DNA of 64,000 nucleotides from Synanceia verrucosa (GCA_029721515.1 CM056559.1:3907001-3971000), one strand, 5' to 3'. Positions 14,190-27,924 are shown, numbered from the stretch's first letter. Notes: generated by a model from the sequence alone, not told the origin. Program-made: numbers and translations.

Positions 14190-15130
14190 TTTAAAGCGAT
14201 CTCCATGCACGAGACCATTTTAGTGCAGCACATTAAAAGACTTGAAAATGTGTCCACATGACCATTCGTGTACAAAGGGCACGCTTGTGCTCGTGCTCAC
14301 TGGAACTGTCGCAAATTGCTTGAATATTAGCTAAAATGCAACCCTGCAGTTTGACAACTTAAACAGGACTAAGTTCTCCATTTTAAGGAGATGAATGTTA
14401 CGCTAGATGTAAATATAGCAAAAGTTGTGTGTTTTAAAGGAGAACGTATTAGTGTGGATAACTCTGGTGTCTGCTACATTAATCTAAGTGTAGCTTCTAC
14501 CATATATAGTCATGTTTTGTGGTTGTATATAATTAAGTGATGTTATTTTAGCATGATGTGCAATAACTTAGCATTCTGTAAATTAATTTATGTTGACAGA
14601 ACCTAATGCATTTTGGGTAAGATAGGAAATTGTGTGTACAGCTCCAGAGCAGAAGGTGGCAGTAGTGTGCGAGCCGGGAGTTTTAGAGACTTTACTTCAT
14701 GCACGTTCGTTGTGGAAGCTAAGTGCTTTACTTGACTTCAAATAATTTTCATTTCAAAATAAACCCCTGCACAGAAATGTCACATAACTTGTTATTGTGC
14801 ACTCTATAATTTTGAACGATTAATTTCATCACCGAATAGCAGCAACAGTTGGTAGTTACTTAGCATTTGCATCGCTTGCTAAATGAGCATATTATAATTG
14901 GGTGGAAATAACTTTCCATATTGTTTTTATGTTCACACAAGTGATTATTGTGTTGGATTTACCCCTCATAATTGAGTAATGGTAACTCCAACACCTTATG
15001 TTGACCCAGCATATTTACATATATGTCACTCAACAAAACATTTTCTTGCAAAATTAGTGTATTATAATTGGGTGGAAATACTTTCCAAATTTTTCACCCA
15101 GTTCACCCAACAAATGACTGTTTTGAGTGA
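14190..15130. repeat. Degenerate transposon-like region with internal direct repeat
   Basis: AAAGCGATCTCCATGCACG, followed by CATTTTAAGG and TTTTAAAGGAGAACG words, resembles degraded teleost DNA elements that carry 'aaaacggagatcg' ends (recalled, weak). Within it ATTATAATTGGGTGGAAATA starts at 14891 and again at 15061, extending to about 27 bp with one indel. No ORF of note. Confidence 0.4.
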
Positions 15131-18100
15131 TGTATATCTTGCCGAACATGTGCAGTAAATGGGTGCCGAGCACGCTCACTCTGAAGCTGCTCTCAGATGT
15201 CTGAACTAACATTCAGCCTGCACTTCAAAGCCCTCTGGATGTTGACACACTGCCCTCCTTTGTGTTAGCGTGTATCTGAGTAAATTGAAATTGAGGAGTG
15301 AAAGATGGGGCAGAGAAAACAACGGGCCATAAACAAGCCTGGAGTCGAGCTCCATAACAGCTGGTGGTGTCTTGTGTTTGTTCCAGCAGTGTGACAGATG
15401 TACTGTAAGCCCCTTGCTGCTTTTATTGTCTGTGTGTGTGTGACAGTGGTTGAACGAGTAAAGAGGAAGAAAAGGGGAACATTCTAGAGGAAGAGCTCAG
15501 CAGATCAAGCCATTATGTCCACTTCACTGACCGTCTTTGTTTGGATCAAATCAAAATGATGTCTGTCTCTTACTTGTTCTTTCTGTCTCACTCACATAGC
15601 CAGCCATCCAGCATGTAGCAGCCCAACAGAGGACCTTTTGCTAATGAGAGGGGGTCTTACAATTACAGCTTCTTTGCTCAGTGGCTCAGGTTTGACAGAG
15701 TCCCACTCAGGCAGCCTTCCCTTTTTTCCACCCACTAACATGATGCTGGATAGCTGGCTGCCCTGCTAATTGGATGGTACTGTATTTGTGTGGAACTCGC
15801 CGTCCCTCCACAGCCCTTCATCTGCGCAGATGCTGCGGATATGGTGGATGTTAATGTGAGATGCCACAAGCTTCATCATCTGGTATCAGTCACTCTGTAA
15901 TTGGAACGGCCCTGGTGGTTCGTTGCAGGCTTCCCAGGCCCTGTTATAACCCCACCCACGCTCTAATGGTGGATGGGCCTCTCCATTCCCAACCATGTGT
16001 GGAGGAAGATTGTTGGAGGAGGAGAAGAAGGGAGGGAATGAAAGGGAGCCAGAGGAGGAGTGTGATCTCTCGCTTCCTGTCCCGCTCTTGATGGTACCCG
16101 TCTGGTTGCCAGGCTGCTCGCTGCCCCAACCCACCACTACCACCCATCCCCCCTTCCCTTTTTCTCCCACTGAAATGATGATGGATTGAGCTCACTGAGC
16201 GGAAATGACTTTTTAACGCCCACATTTTTTGGTCATAAATTGACGGTGGCATTGGTTTATCAAAGGTATTTGTTGTTGTTGTGTATGTGTGTTTGAAATA
16301 TTTTTTTCACAAAAATATTTATCTATTCAAACCTCCCCAAAACCTCCAAAAATGTGTATTTTGAGATACGTGTCCTTGCATTTTGCTTTGTGAACACATG
16401 TGCGTGGCACCACGTGTGTGCGGGTGCATGCGCTTTATAAAAGGCAGCTTGCGGAGCTAATTAAAAGGCCTTGTGTAGGACAGAACCATTCATCTTAGTG
16501 ATGGGCCCAAGCTGTCACTTAACCCACAGTCCTGTGGGGGAATGCGCTGCAGTTGCAGGAGTAAAGGACACAACATCTCAAACATCCCTGCATTTAAATG
16601 TGCGTCTACTTTTTAATTCACTGCTGTGTGTTAACATATTCAAATGAGTGGCATAGCTTCAGCTCATCTCTCCTTTAACACTCCCCTCCCCTCATCAACC
16701 TTCCCCCACTAAAGGTGACAAGAGCAGTTAATGTTGAGATGTGCTGCCTTAAGATATGCAGAAGTCTCCCTCTAGATTTCCTGTGCTAAGCAGTTTTTTT
16801 TGGATCACAGGGCAATTTTATTAGCTGTGATGGGGCTGACAAAGAAGGCTAGCAATTGAAAATGTATTTGATGCCCTTTTAGTATGCATCTTAGGTCTGC
16901 ATGTCCTTTGGCCTGCCTTGCTTGGCCTCTGCCCCCTGCTCTATGGCTGAACCCAGGATGCCTGTCCCTTTGCCCTCTCATTACCACCACAGGCCCAGGG
17001 GTGCTGCCATGGCACTGAGAGGTGAAGCAGCTGGGTCAGGGCACAGTGACACCCGGGTACATGGTTAAAAACCTCACCTCACATGGTCATGGATGAGCGA
17101 ACTTCATGCTGTCTGTTATACATTATGGATGATGGAAATTGATTCAGCTTCTCTGGCCTGCATAGCATTACCCGCATGTTTGGGCTAGGTAACATGTAGT
17201 GTAACAGCGTGTGCTCCTAGTGCAGGGCTGGTCGGTTGTGATCAGCTGTAGGATGAACACATCTATCAGTCCATCATTGTCAGTCCTCTCAGGGGGATGG
17301 GCAGAGCTCTTTATTTACTGGTGGAAAAGGACCAGAAAACCAGGCTATATCTGCAGTGGGTGAAAACTAAGCGGGACTACAGGCATGACCTGGACAGCAC
17401 TGAGTAACATCCCTCATCAGGTTGTTTGCTGATTTAAAGTCACTCTGACATTTTGACGGATCGTCCTCTCAGGGCGTCGGGGTCATCCCAGGTCTGTCTG
17501 CCCCCTGACCTGAAACGCCCTCCCACCGAGCAACAATACTACTTCTTCTTCTGTTGTTGCACCGTCCAAGATCAAGTTACAATAATTACATCCTCTGAAA
17601 GGTTTTGGCACATTGAGCAGTGTCTAAATCCTCTAAATCCACTCGTTAACGACAGGGTACAGAGCATACCTGCCACTTGAATCAAAAGCCCAGGGGGAGA
17701 GGAGGTGCATGATTTTTCACTTAGACTCAGTGTAGGTATGATCAAATGCAGCCTAAGAGTGATGTCAACAATGTCCGTACCATCACCCTGCTGTGTTTCT
17801 GGGCCTTTGTTTGTGATCTCAGTGTGTTTGTGTGCATGCGTTGTTCATTTCTATGCTTGACAGTATGTTGCAACACCTGCGGAGTACTTGAAAGCAACAT
17901 GTGTGTGTTTTTGTGTTTGTAGGGGAAAAAGGTCGATCCCTGAGGGGGTCTGTTGCACAGAGACACGTAGGGAGCAAGGGGTCACTGCAAAGGGAGGGGG
18001 ATAACCCTCACCTCCACATGAACCTTCAACCAGAGAGAGACGAGCGAGGAGAGAGGTGGGGGGGTTGAGACTTGAGCTTGAACATACGTCTGCAGGGCCT

Positions 18101-18246
18101 CAGACAAATGATAGGGATTTCCTCTGCCTTACTGACCACGTCTAACTGTCTAAGCCCTTATCTTTGTCTGTCTGGTGTCTTGAGGAATGGAAGGAACAAT
18201 TAACTGTCCTACGTGATACCCACATTTTAGGAATATGGTAAACAGA
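15131..18246. other. Non-coding, presumed intron
   Basis: No supported gene. Overlapping short ORFs at 15861-16252 on both strands sit in purine/pyrimidine-skewed sequence and do not resemble a known protein. Confidence 0.5.
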
Positions 18247-18545
18247 CTCAGAATCAGACAAGTTGACAAGTAAGTTTCCACACTTTCCAAATTTGACTTG
18301 GAGTCTTGGTGCAGATATAAGAACAAAAGGATAATAAAGTGACAACTATGGATAAACAAAGGGTGCAAAAACTCTGAGTATGTTGTAAAACAGAGACAAT
18401 ACAGTGTGATACAAAAAACTGTATAGAGAGGTGCAGTTAGGCTAGAGGGGGGTGGGTGGACCATGGGCCTTGATGATGGGCCAGCTGCAGGGAAGAACCT
18501 GTTTTTATGGTGTGAGGTTCTGGTCCTGATGAGACCATGAAACAA
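18247..18545 (-). mobile_element. Teleost retroelement-tail-like repeat, degenerate
   Basis: CAGAATCAGACAAGTTGACA, then AAGTAAGTTTCCACAC, then AAATTTGACTTGGAGTCTTG resembles the common fish repeat 'tttattgtcaagtaggtttacacatacaaggaatttgtcttggtg' (recalled). The distal part GAAGAACCTGTTTTTATGG also fits that family. It looks like the 3' end of an element on the minus strand. There is no ORF from it. Confidence 0.55.
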
Positions 18546-18924
18546 AAATCAAAGAGATGGGAGACAACACTGGCAGTAACACTGGTTGTCAAAGGATAGG
18601 CCTTTTATAGCTTTCCCTCCTCTTTAGGAAAAATTCCCAGTAAATGTTGGAAAGGACATTTTCACAGTCAAAATATGTTCCAGGAAATGATTTTTCTTTT
18701 TTTTTAGCACAGCACACATTGACTATTCCAAAAGTTTTCAAATTCTGCTCCTTCATTGTATTTTTTTAAAACATTAAAACATTATACATAGGAGCTCTGA
18801 AGTGTTGTTGGATTGCTCAAGGTGTGAACTGTGTGTGAGCTGGAACTGTTAATGGCGTGAAGCAGCATGAATCTCTCCACAGGGTAGGTCTAACGTCGAC
18901 ACTGCAAGAGATATGGGCTTCAAC

Positions 18925-18966
<42 letters not shown>

Positions 18967-21900
18967 GCTGGGTGATGGATGGACGGAGCCGGGGTTAAAG
19001 CGGGGTCACCCTGTTTGTTTTGTTGAGTTTAGGTGGAGATGGGGCCAATCGGGCCTCAAAGCTTTGCTCTGTGTTAATAAGGTCTGTTTGCCACACTTCA
19101 TCACCATACCTCAAAGTCTGATGGGATGTGTGTGCAACCTCTCCCCCTCCCTCTATATCTCACACACACACATGCACCAACTCCCAGATAAAATGGGGAG
19201 TGTTGAAAGATACTTAATCACTATCTTCAGGTAAGTGTGAATGATTGTAGTTCCTAATAACTAATTGGTCCCCCTTGGTTGCAGTTAGCTGCATATCAGC
19301 AGTGTTCCTCCGCTCTTGACAGTCCCTTCATCTATCAGCAGAAGATCCTTGAGTTTCCCTGCCTGTCTGTTGTCATGCCATTATTCCTGGCTGTAATGTC
19401 TTACCTTCAGTGAAATCACTAAATCTCCCTGAGACAGGGAAAAAACAAACTGACGGCCAACTCCACTGCTGGAGGTAAATACACCCTTTTATCTCAGCAT
19501 ATCATCTATTTCACTGCTAAGCTGTTTTGCTGATCTATACACTGGAGTGAAATTGGTCACCAAGGTCGTGACCTGAGCCATCTTTACTCGGCCAGTGTTG
19601 AGCATCAGTTATTATAATGGTTTATGTTTGATACAGTAGGTGACCTGCTGTAGTTTCTTACATTGGCAGGATTCACTAGCAGAGAGTAAATGAGAATTGC
19701 TGACCCATCGTTATCATCAGAATATGGATGCTTCTCAAGGTTGAGCTCCTTAATCTCTTCACAGCCCCTGTAAGCATGCCACTTGTGATTTTGTTTCCAC
19801 TGCACTGCCGCCTCCATGCTCTACATTTCTCCCAACAGCTGCTTGAGGTGTGCTTAACTTCCTCTTTTTGGTCAGTGGCCAGTAGTCACAGACTGTTGGC
19901 AGGTCCAGGTGTGACTGTGACGCACCGCTTTGCTTAACATGAGCATGTGTGCCCAGACAATTTCCCCCAGATAAAGAAATACAGATAATTCTAAAACCTA
20001 AAATCAAAGAGCGGATTGCTGTTCTCCTGCTGCCACCTGTGTGAGGAATGCTTCTGATCTTTGCTGTGGCTCTCTGTGCACAGATGTCAGCTGCTGCTGT
20101 AATGAAACTAAATGTAATAGCCAAAGCCCTCACCTGGAACAGGAAGATCACTGGGCCACATCCTCACTTTCACGCCAGACTGTCCTGACAAATAAACTCC
20201 ATACATGTCAGCAGCGGTCCCCTGCGAGCCCTGTCACATTTATCTTCTCAGCCTGATTCGGCTTATCTCAGCTCCAGCATGTCAGCCATGGAGAATTATC
20301 ATAAAGGGTTTCCATGGAGGCTGTGAGCAGAGAGTCTGTGTGTATTTGGCTATTTCTGTGCATTGCATGAACATGTTTGGTGTGTGTGGTTGAGTGTTAA
20401 CATGTGACAGACTATGTTTGTACACGCATGTAGTTATCGGTGTGTTTTCCAACCTGAATTTACCTCTCTATCAGATGCTGAATATACTGTTCATTTGTCT
20501 GTGTCTACTTTGTGCACAAAGGCACCTTTTATTAGCAGTCCTGCAGACAGTGAGTGGTAGTCAGGCAGCTGGATGAATCTTCTCTTTAGAACAAATCACC
20601 TCACTTTTAACCTTTCAGAAAAGCTGGGAGGAAAGAGGGAGGGATGATCACACAGGATGATAGTGTCGCTGCTGCTAATGAGCCCTGCGCTATCATCACA
20701 AGTAATGACTTTCACAGAAGCATGCTTTTGTCTCCCTGCATAGCTTCTATACCTATAAACACTCACAGATCCATTTGTCTGTGTGTCCAAGGCAGCAGTG
20801 TTGTGATAAACTTTGTACAGAGGGAGAGATGAAAGCATTCCCATCATGCATTTCCCTTAGGATGTGGTTGCTTCTAAAGCAACCTTCCGAAAGATTTAGG
20901 AGATTCCAGAGGACCGTTGAATCTCAGCGAACATGAGGGAGGGCAATGAAAACACAACACAAGAATGTATGCTCATCAAAGTGAATACTTCCTCTATTCC
21001 CCACTTTTCTTCATTTATGCATTTCCTTTGACAAAACACTTCTTTTCAGGTCTCACTCTCTGACGGATACGTCGGCGATAATTAGGCCTAAATAAAAAAG
21101 AGCGCCAGACGTTTGAGGATATCCTCCTTTTGAACATTTCCTTTCAAGGGGAACTTTGGGTAACTTTTCCTCTTGAGATAAAAAAGTCAGAAGAGTAACT
21201 GACAACTTCATATCTGTCTGTGAGTTTTTCCTCCACTCTCTTTGCTATTTAACTCACTTGTCTTTCCACATGTTTCTCCGCACCTACTCATTTGGAGGCT
21301 GTGCTCTGTCATTACCTGAGCCGGTGCATTTTGCACTCTGTAGTTCCCCTCTCCTTCCTCTCCTATTTGTCCCACATGCAAATAGTCATCATGCTAAGGG
21401 AGCTCTGCTTCGGGTTATCTGCTCTTATCTTTCCACTCTCTTTTCTCTCCACTGCTCCTTCAGTGAGGCGAGCACATGCAGCTGGGAGTGAATGGCATTT
21501 ACACTCATCTGTGTGCTGTTCGCCATGAGCGGCTGCATCCCATAGCCTCGTCCAATGCTCTGCAGACTGGAAGGGCATTCTCTTGCTCACTTAGATGATA
21601 CAGGAGTGACCGTGCTTACCAATCAGTCAGGTTTAGTGAGTGATTGATGACTGGATTAATGCAAGTCCGATCAAGTGCTCTTACTTTCAGGCTCGCATAG
21701 TTAAATGGTTGGTTTGCTTCAAAGTTTGACACATCCTCGTCTAAAGGTGAGAGTTTGCGGCTTAAAATAGTCAGGACAGAGCTGGGTGTTCTTTGGCGCT
21801 GAACTGAAGCTCCTCTCGAATAGCCGCTTCTAAAGCCCGTCCGCCTTTGAAGCTAGGTCGATATGTGTGTTAAACATATGCACAAGCTGGATGAGGTTTT

Positions 21901-24900
21901 CTATTTTAAAATTCTCCCAAGGAGGAGAGCAAGGTCAGTGACGCTCCGCCTGAGCATAAACAGCCATTTGAATGGTGTGCTGTATTTAGGCAGGTGTTTA
22001 AAGGGAGGTAAGTGCGTCTAAGTAGTGTTTACACACATATTCCAGTGAACCCGTCGTATTCCATGGGGCGATATTCCCTTGGTAAATCACCAGCAGTGTC
22101 TTTCTTATGGCGCTTTCCACACAATTTATTATGCAAATTGCAGCGTATTCACTGTGAGTGTGCATAATGTGTGCACGTGCACATTGGTGCATATGTGTGA
22201 GTGCGTGGCCGATCTGCCCATGTGTTTGCGCATAGTTGATGTGTCTCTATTGGGCTTTTATCTGTTTGCATTCTTTGATAAAGCCTTAAGAGGGATAGAA
22301 ACAGAGTTCAGAGAAAATAAGTCAAGCTGAGAGTAGAGGGGATAGGAGTGTACTGGCCTAAAAGTGAGAGCTTTGGTAATCTCTTTTATGCCTTTAATTT
22401 GGGAGGATTAGTAACCTACATTCTCTCATCTCTTGGAAAACAGCCTTTTATGGATGGACACTGCTCCCTTCACCGCTCCATGCCTTTTTATTAATTTGAC
22501 TCCAGACAATCACTCTGGCTATTCTTCTGCAGTTTCCAATTCAAACTGGATGTGACTCTTTATTTATTTGAGGTTTGGATTGGATCCTGGAAATTAGGTA
22601 AATGCCTGGACGTGGAAATATATTAATGCATGATGTGATTTTATTCTCTGAGAACACAAAATACACCAGAACAAAACAGATGAATAGATTTTAAAGCACA
22701 CAGTTACAGTGTTCATACTCAAATGTGTCTTTGTTTCTTCTTTTACTTTTTCTTTTCTTTTTTTCTCATCATCCTTGATTATGGATGCAGCTCCAGGGGG
22801 GTGATTAGTGAAGGGGACGATCATCCTTCATTTCTTCCAGTCAGTCAGTTGAGTGGTGATGGTGGGGATGCTGTTATAGTGTGTAAGGATGTGCCATGAT
22901 TATGTAACGCACACACCCAAAACTACTCTAGCATGATAAATTCCTATCACCTACTGTTGTCCTCCATTGATCTGGCAAACAGAGGTCTTCATTGATTGCG
23001 GTCACCCGCAGATTCCAATCAGAAAGATGCACAGCAAGGTCTTCTTTAAGCCCGAGGACACAAAAGACAGATGCCGGGCTGTAAAATTCCTACATCTTAA
23101 TCTGTCCAGATGCCACCTCTCCCATTCCACGTCTCTCGCTAATACATCTTGTTTTATCCGTGTCAAGTTTTTATCGTGTCCTTTGAGTGCCGGGGAAGGG
23201 GCTGGAATTATTACAGCCATTTGGTTCTGCATAAATCGTGGTGTTTGATGATGAATGGCTCTGAGTGAATGCTCTGTGCAGCTTTGTAATTGCTGACAGA
23301 GAAATAGCTGTTTTGCCACAGCATAGAAATAGGTTGATTTATTAAAAGCGTAGCTCATAATGTGCTTTCAGACTTTGTACTAATTTGTATTGATGTCTTC
23401 ATTTGATATCCACATTCACACTGGACCCATCTGTGTGCCTGCAATAATTCAACTTTTTGTGTGACCTAAAATAAAAAGGCCCTATTATAAGGAAATATAT
23501 TCCATACTACAGGATTTGGTGAGTGCATAAAAATATATATTGTTTTTGTGGTTTTGAGGAGCCTCAGCGTAGAATTAGATGGAGAGTGAGGCAGAAGGCC
23601 AGAGAGGAGAAGAGCAACAAAATCTGTAACAAATCGAGAAAAAGAACAAAAGAGGAGATTTCGGTTGTGGTTGCTTGATGAGCATGCACATTGCCAGCAG
23701 TCTCTCCAAAACTATTCACAAAGATTTTAACTCATTTTCTCAAAACCCATCTCCCAGCATTCCTTGACATTCCCTCCTCTCATACATTATATGGACAGAC
23801 TGAACACAGGCTTAATTTCTGCTCATTGGCTGTATGATTTCTATTCAAGCAGTTGTGGATGTGGCCATGCAAGAAGGGGGAGTGGGTTCGAGCACTACAA
23901 GACTGATGACCCTGTCCTTTTCCCATTTACTTCTAATCTCTGTTCTGATGTGAAGTAAATTGTATTGCTTCGCACATCGCCAAGCAGCCCCCTGCCACCC
24001 CGCTCGGGACATTGGCTCTCTGTGAAGAGGCTTGTTAAAGACTGACCGCTGATCAAGCGCCGAGGGCCTTCCCAGGTCAGGCCACAGTGCCCTCTTGACC
24101 TTTGTCTGCTTAACTCCAAATTATGATGTATTAAGGCACAAAAGACGACTAATGGCTTTGCATGTATTAAACATCTGTGCTTTGCCTTGATCAAAGGGCC
24201 ATTTACAACAGGACTCTAAATATGTTCACAGGAAGTAGTGGTGAGTAAAAAAGGTCAGGGGTCAAAGTGAGGGTGTGAAGTGGACCTGTGGCTAATTACT
24301 GGCTTGTGAGAGCCTTTGTACTGGGAGCCAGCTGTAAGACTAGAGGACTGAGGTCTTTAATATCCTGTTTGCAGCCCTTAAATGTCTCTCTGTATCAGAA
24401 GGGAGCATTCCTGAAGGTCAGAAATGGACGCTTTGATGATGATTGGGCATGTCCTCCTGTCTCGGAGGCAGATGATAATCTGCAATACAGTACACGTGCA
24501 GAGAGAGAATGCCACTGATTGCAGTGAAGAGCATTTCCCATCATTGCTGTGTGATGGTGGAATGGCATTCAAACTTCTTCTTCATTACTATTCTTTCAAA
24601 GAGTGAGCATTGCCTCAGTTTAGAGTTGTGGCTCCATTCCTGTGGTGTCAGAAATTATACAGTTGGTCTAAAAAGACAAGATCTGCTGTTTGGACTTGAC
24701 TTGGCCACGGTTTAGCTCAAAACCCCTCAATTTGCTTCGACTTAAATGAGACATTTTGAAGTCTCCAGACATTCCTGAAGTGAGTGAGCAATCGGCCTGC
24801 ATTGTCAAGACGTAGAAATGATAGAGGAGGGTAATCGAATAATTGAGGAATGGTGAAGGTAGGCCACAAATTTATTTGTTACCACCACTACTGATGGTGC

Positions 24901-27031
24901 TTACTGGAACACGAGGAGGTAGCTGTTGAGGTGTTTTCTAAGTTAGTTGAGCAAATCCTTAATTCCATTTCATGCCTGTGCATGTGCACCATAACTAAGT
25001 AAACCTCAGTACATATTTTAACAACAGCAGGTAATCCTGAGGACTCATCTCGTGCATTGAATTTATATTTTTACAAAACATTCAACTAAACCCTTTACAA
25101 CAAACACATCAGCTGACCTTAAACTGGAAGACCTTCACAGTGTTAAAGTAGTTGTAACCTGAACAATTAGTTCTGACCTAAATGTCAATAAATCATTGAC
25201 GTTCTTAATTAGAAAGTGAGAATGGATGATTCCTAATTGTCCCATTTATCTGCGCTGCAGATGTGCTGAAGGCCTCACTTGACAACAGCATCTTTCCACT
25301 CGACGGGGAATCAAAGACGGGATGACATTGTCTTAGTAAAAAGCACACTCCCTCTCCCTCTTCGTTTACCCCTGGATTTAATCCCAAGATTCCCTAAGAG
25401 AGGCTAATTATTGTCAACCTCACTGTAAATTATAGGAAACCTTGTGAACGTTGGCAGCGGCACAGAGAGCTTTTGTAGAGTGGCTACATGACATCGTTTA
25501 TTAAGTAATAACCCTATTAAGTGTTATTCACTCAAGGATTTGGCTTGCTGCTGTTTCTCTAAGGTTATAATCGTCTTTTTTTCTTGAGCTGACTGTCAAC
25601 AGATAGAGTTTGTTAAATGGTAATTGTATCCCAGTGTTCACCATTGTGTTTATTCCTCAAAGAGCTGCAGCAAACTCCTGAAATGTTGCCAGGAAACGGA
25701 TTTAAAAACAACAACTTCATGCAAAAATATGGATATATTTACCAGAACTAGCCATGAACCTATCATGATAATGTATTCAATAATGTACTGCACTGAATCA
25801 TGCACACGAAGCAGCACTACTTCCTTACACAGAGAGAAAAAACTTTCATCTTTCCTTTTCTTCGCGTCTCATGAAAATATGAGAAAATAATATATTGCAT
25901 CTGTCTCACTTTCTCTTTCTTGACCTTTTTTTTCTAGTTTCTCTTCCTTATGTCTCTATAGGCTGTTCGGCCTGGCTGCCTGTCTCTCTGTGGGGGTTTT
26001 CAGAGGTCTCTCCCCTTTTCCTCTAATTGGCCAGCTCCCCTCGCTCCTTGCCTGCTAGATAATTGGACATGCAACCCCAACCCTCGCATCCCAATCATTG
26101 GCTCTCTCCAGCCCCCTCTGCATTCCACGCACTCCTCATCCCAGTGCGTCTCTCTATGGACCTGTCTTTGACCGCTGGATCAAAGGGAATATACAATCCT
26201 GTGCTGTCCAAACACAGCATTGCTCAGGCTGCTCTCCCCTCGCTCACAATACCAAATATCACTATGAGATGGATTTTTACGTCCACTATATTGCATCTAA
26301 CATCTCCCTCCGCTGCGCAAACCCCTGGAGACAAAGAGCATCTCCTTCTGCAGTACATGGGGAACAAGGTAATTCATTTTGGGGGTAGCCCTGCTGGAAT
26401 TATTCATAAGGGGTTCAATATCAAAATATTCCACTCTGCTCTGGCCCTTAATAATTCATGCTTAGTATTCGTCTTCATTGGTACAGGGAGTGGAGGAGTC
26501 ATTCGTCACTATAGGGAGCCTTGGTACCCAGTCTTAGTGTTGGTTGTCAGGTTTACAGAGGTAGGGCAGGAGGGAGGGAACAAAAGAAGGAGGCGTGTGG
26601 CTTTGTCAAGCTGACGAGTGGGCCCCCCCATCTCTGGGAAGGAGGCAGCTCCAAGGAGGAGAAGGCCGAGCTGTTGACCTTTCGGGAAAGGACCATTGGC
26701 TTCGGATTGAGTGATGGTGTCAGGCGCTAGTGTAAAACACCTCTATTAGGAATGCCTGGCATGCTTGGGCGCTTCTAATTATGAAGAATGCAAAACAACA
26801 GTCAGGAGCGACAGGAGAGGTCGCCCCGCAGTCAGCCATACGCCAGGCTCATTCAGCAGCTAAGTGCTATGTAGGACCCACCACCGTGTGACTGCTTGGC
26901 TTACCTCGAACACACGAAACCATGCATATCTGATACATTGGCTGCCCTCCACACCCCTACCACAGCCTGCCATTATTGAGAGTTTTTATTCTGTATACAG
27001 TGCTTGTTTTTATTTTTAGTGCATCACTTTT
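18546..27031. other. Non-coding, presumed intron, few repeats
   Basis: This is 8.5 kb with almost no identifiable mobile DNA apart from a GT microsatellite at 18926-18965, and no supported gene. Possible conserved elements by appearance only are 22470-22600, 23000-23350, 23940-24220 (with a TCF/LEF-like palindrome) and 25940-26500. The 183-codon frame at 26063-26614 is not recognisable as a protein. Confidence 0.5.
18926..18965. repeat. (GT)n microsatellite
   Basis: About 20 uninterrupted GT units. Confidence 0.97.
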
Positions 27032-27408
27032 GGTGCTTTTACCGGCTCTACACGGTTGTGGTACTTTTCCACTAGTAGACCTACCTAGTACCTGGTACTA
27101 GGGACTTTTTTTGTACCTCCTCAGCCCTGGTTCCAAGTGATCCGAAGCGATACTTAAAGTCAGCCAACTGCCATCCACTGATTGGCCAACGAGTGTCGTC
27201 ATTGGAAGCGTCATTGGATGAGACTTTTCTATTTTGTCTCGCCGCCTGGAGTCTTCTCTGTCTCTCTTCTTTCGCTCTGTGACAAAAAGCCTATGAGTAT
27301 GAGCCTATGACTATGAGGTACTCAGTTGTAATGGAAAAGCACCTTAACCGGGCCGTACCGTCACTTACTGTACCGTGCCGGACCATTACTGTGTAGTGGA
27401 AAAGCGCC
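27032..27408. mobile_element. Short DNA-transposon-like element (GGYGCTTTT ends)
   Basis: The left end GGTGCTTTTACCGG and the right end, read in reverse complement as GGCGCTTTTCCACT, form imperfect inverted ends. The interior has GGTACTAGGGAC, GTGGTACTTTTCCACTAG and CGTACCG/CCGTGCCGG words, as in the abundant teleost elements with 'ggtacggctcggcacggt...tttccact' sequence (recalled). It is 377 bp with no transposase. No target duplication was recognised. Confidence 0.6.
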
Positions 27409-27916
27409 ATTTATGTTGCATTTACGCCCATTGAGTGGGAGTTCAGACAGTCCATGCAAGAAAATACTAAGATCAAACCAAGATCCTGGACGTGGAGAAA
27501 AATAGCTGAACTTTTGTGTGTACTTGAAAGCACCCAATGATACAAGCCATCTGTGTGCAATTTGACTTATAGTGACTTCCCCGTAATGTATCCCTGTGAG
27601 GGGAAAAAAATCCTGTAACATTATCAGAAGATATGCATAGCTACCGGGCAGTCAGTGATGAAGGGAGGAATGGACAGGCGGAGGATGGAGGGATGGAGAG
27701 TGGAGGGAGTCCCCGGAGATTTTCCCACTGAGAGACGGAGGTCAACAGCAGAACACAAATAGGCTTTTTTTTTTCGACAGTCCCTTCTCTCCCCTCCACC
27801 TCCAACATCCAACCTCCTGCCTGATCAGTCACTGAGAACTGAGAGCTCATTATAACCAACCACAGAGAAGCACAGTAGAGGTGTAAAGAGTGAAGGCAGC
27901 GGCCAGACGGAGAAAA
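27409..27916. other. Non-coding, presumed intron
   Basis: Nothing supported in this 0.5-kb stretch. Confidence 0.5.
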
Positions 27917-27924
27917 GCTGGGAC

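Noticed and set aside
23851..23915. tRNA-like B box (GGGTTCGAGCAC)
   Set aside because: No matching A box at tRNA spacing, no cloverleaf and no SINE body around it.
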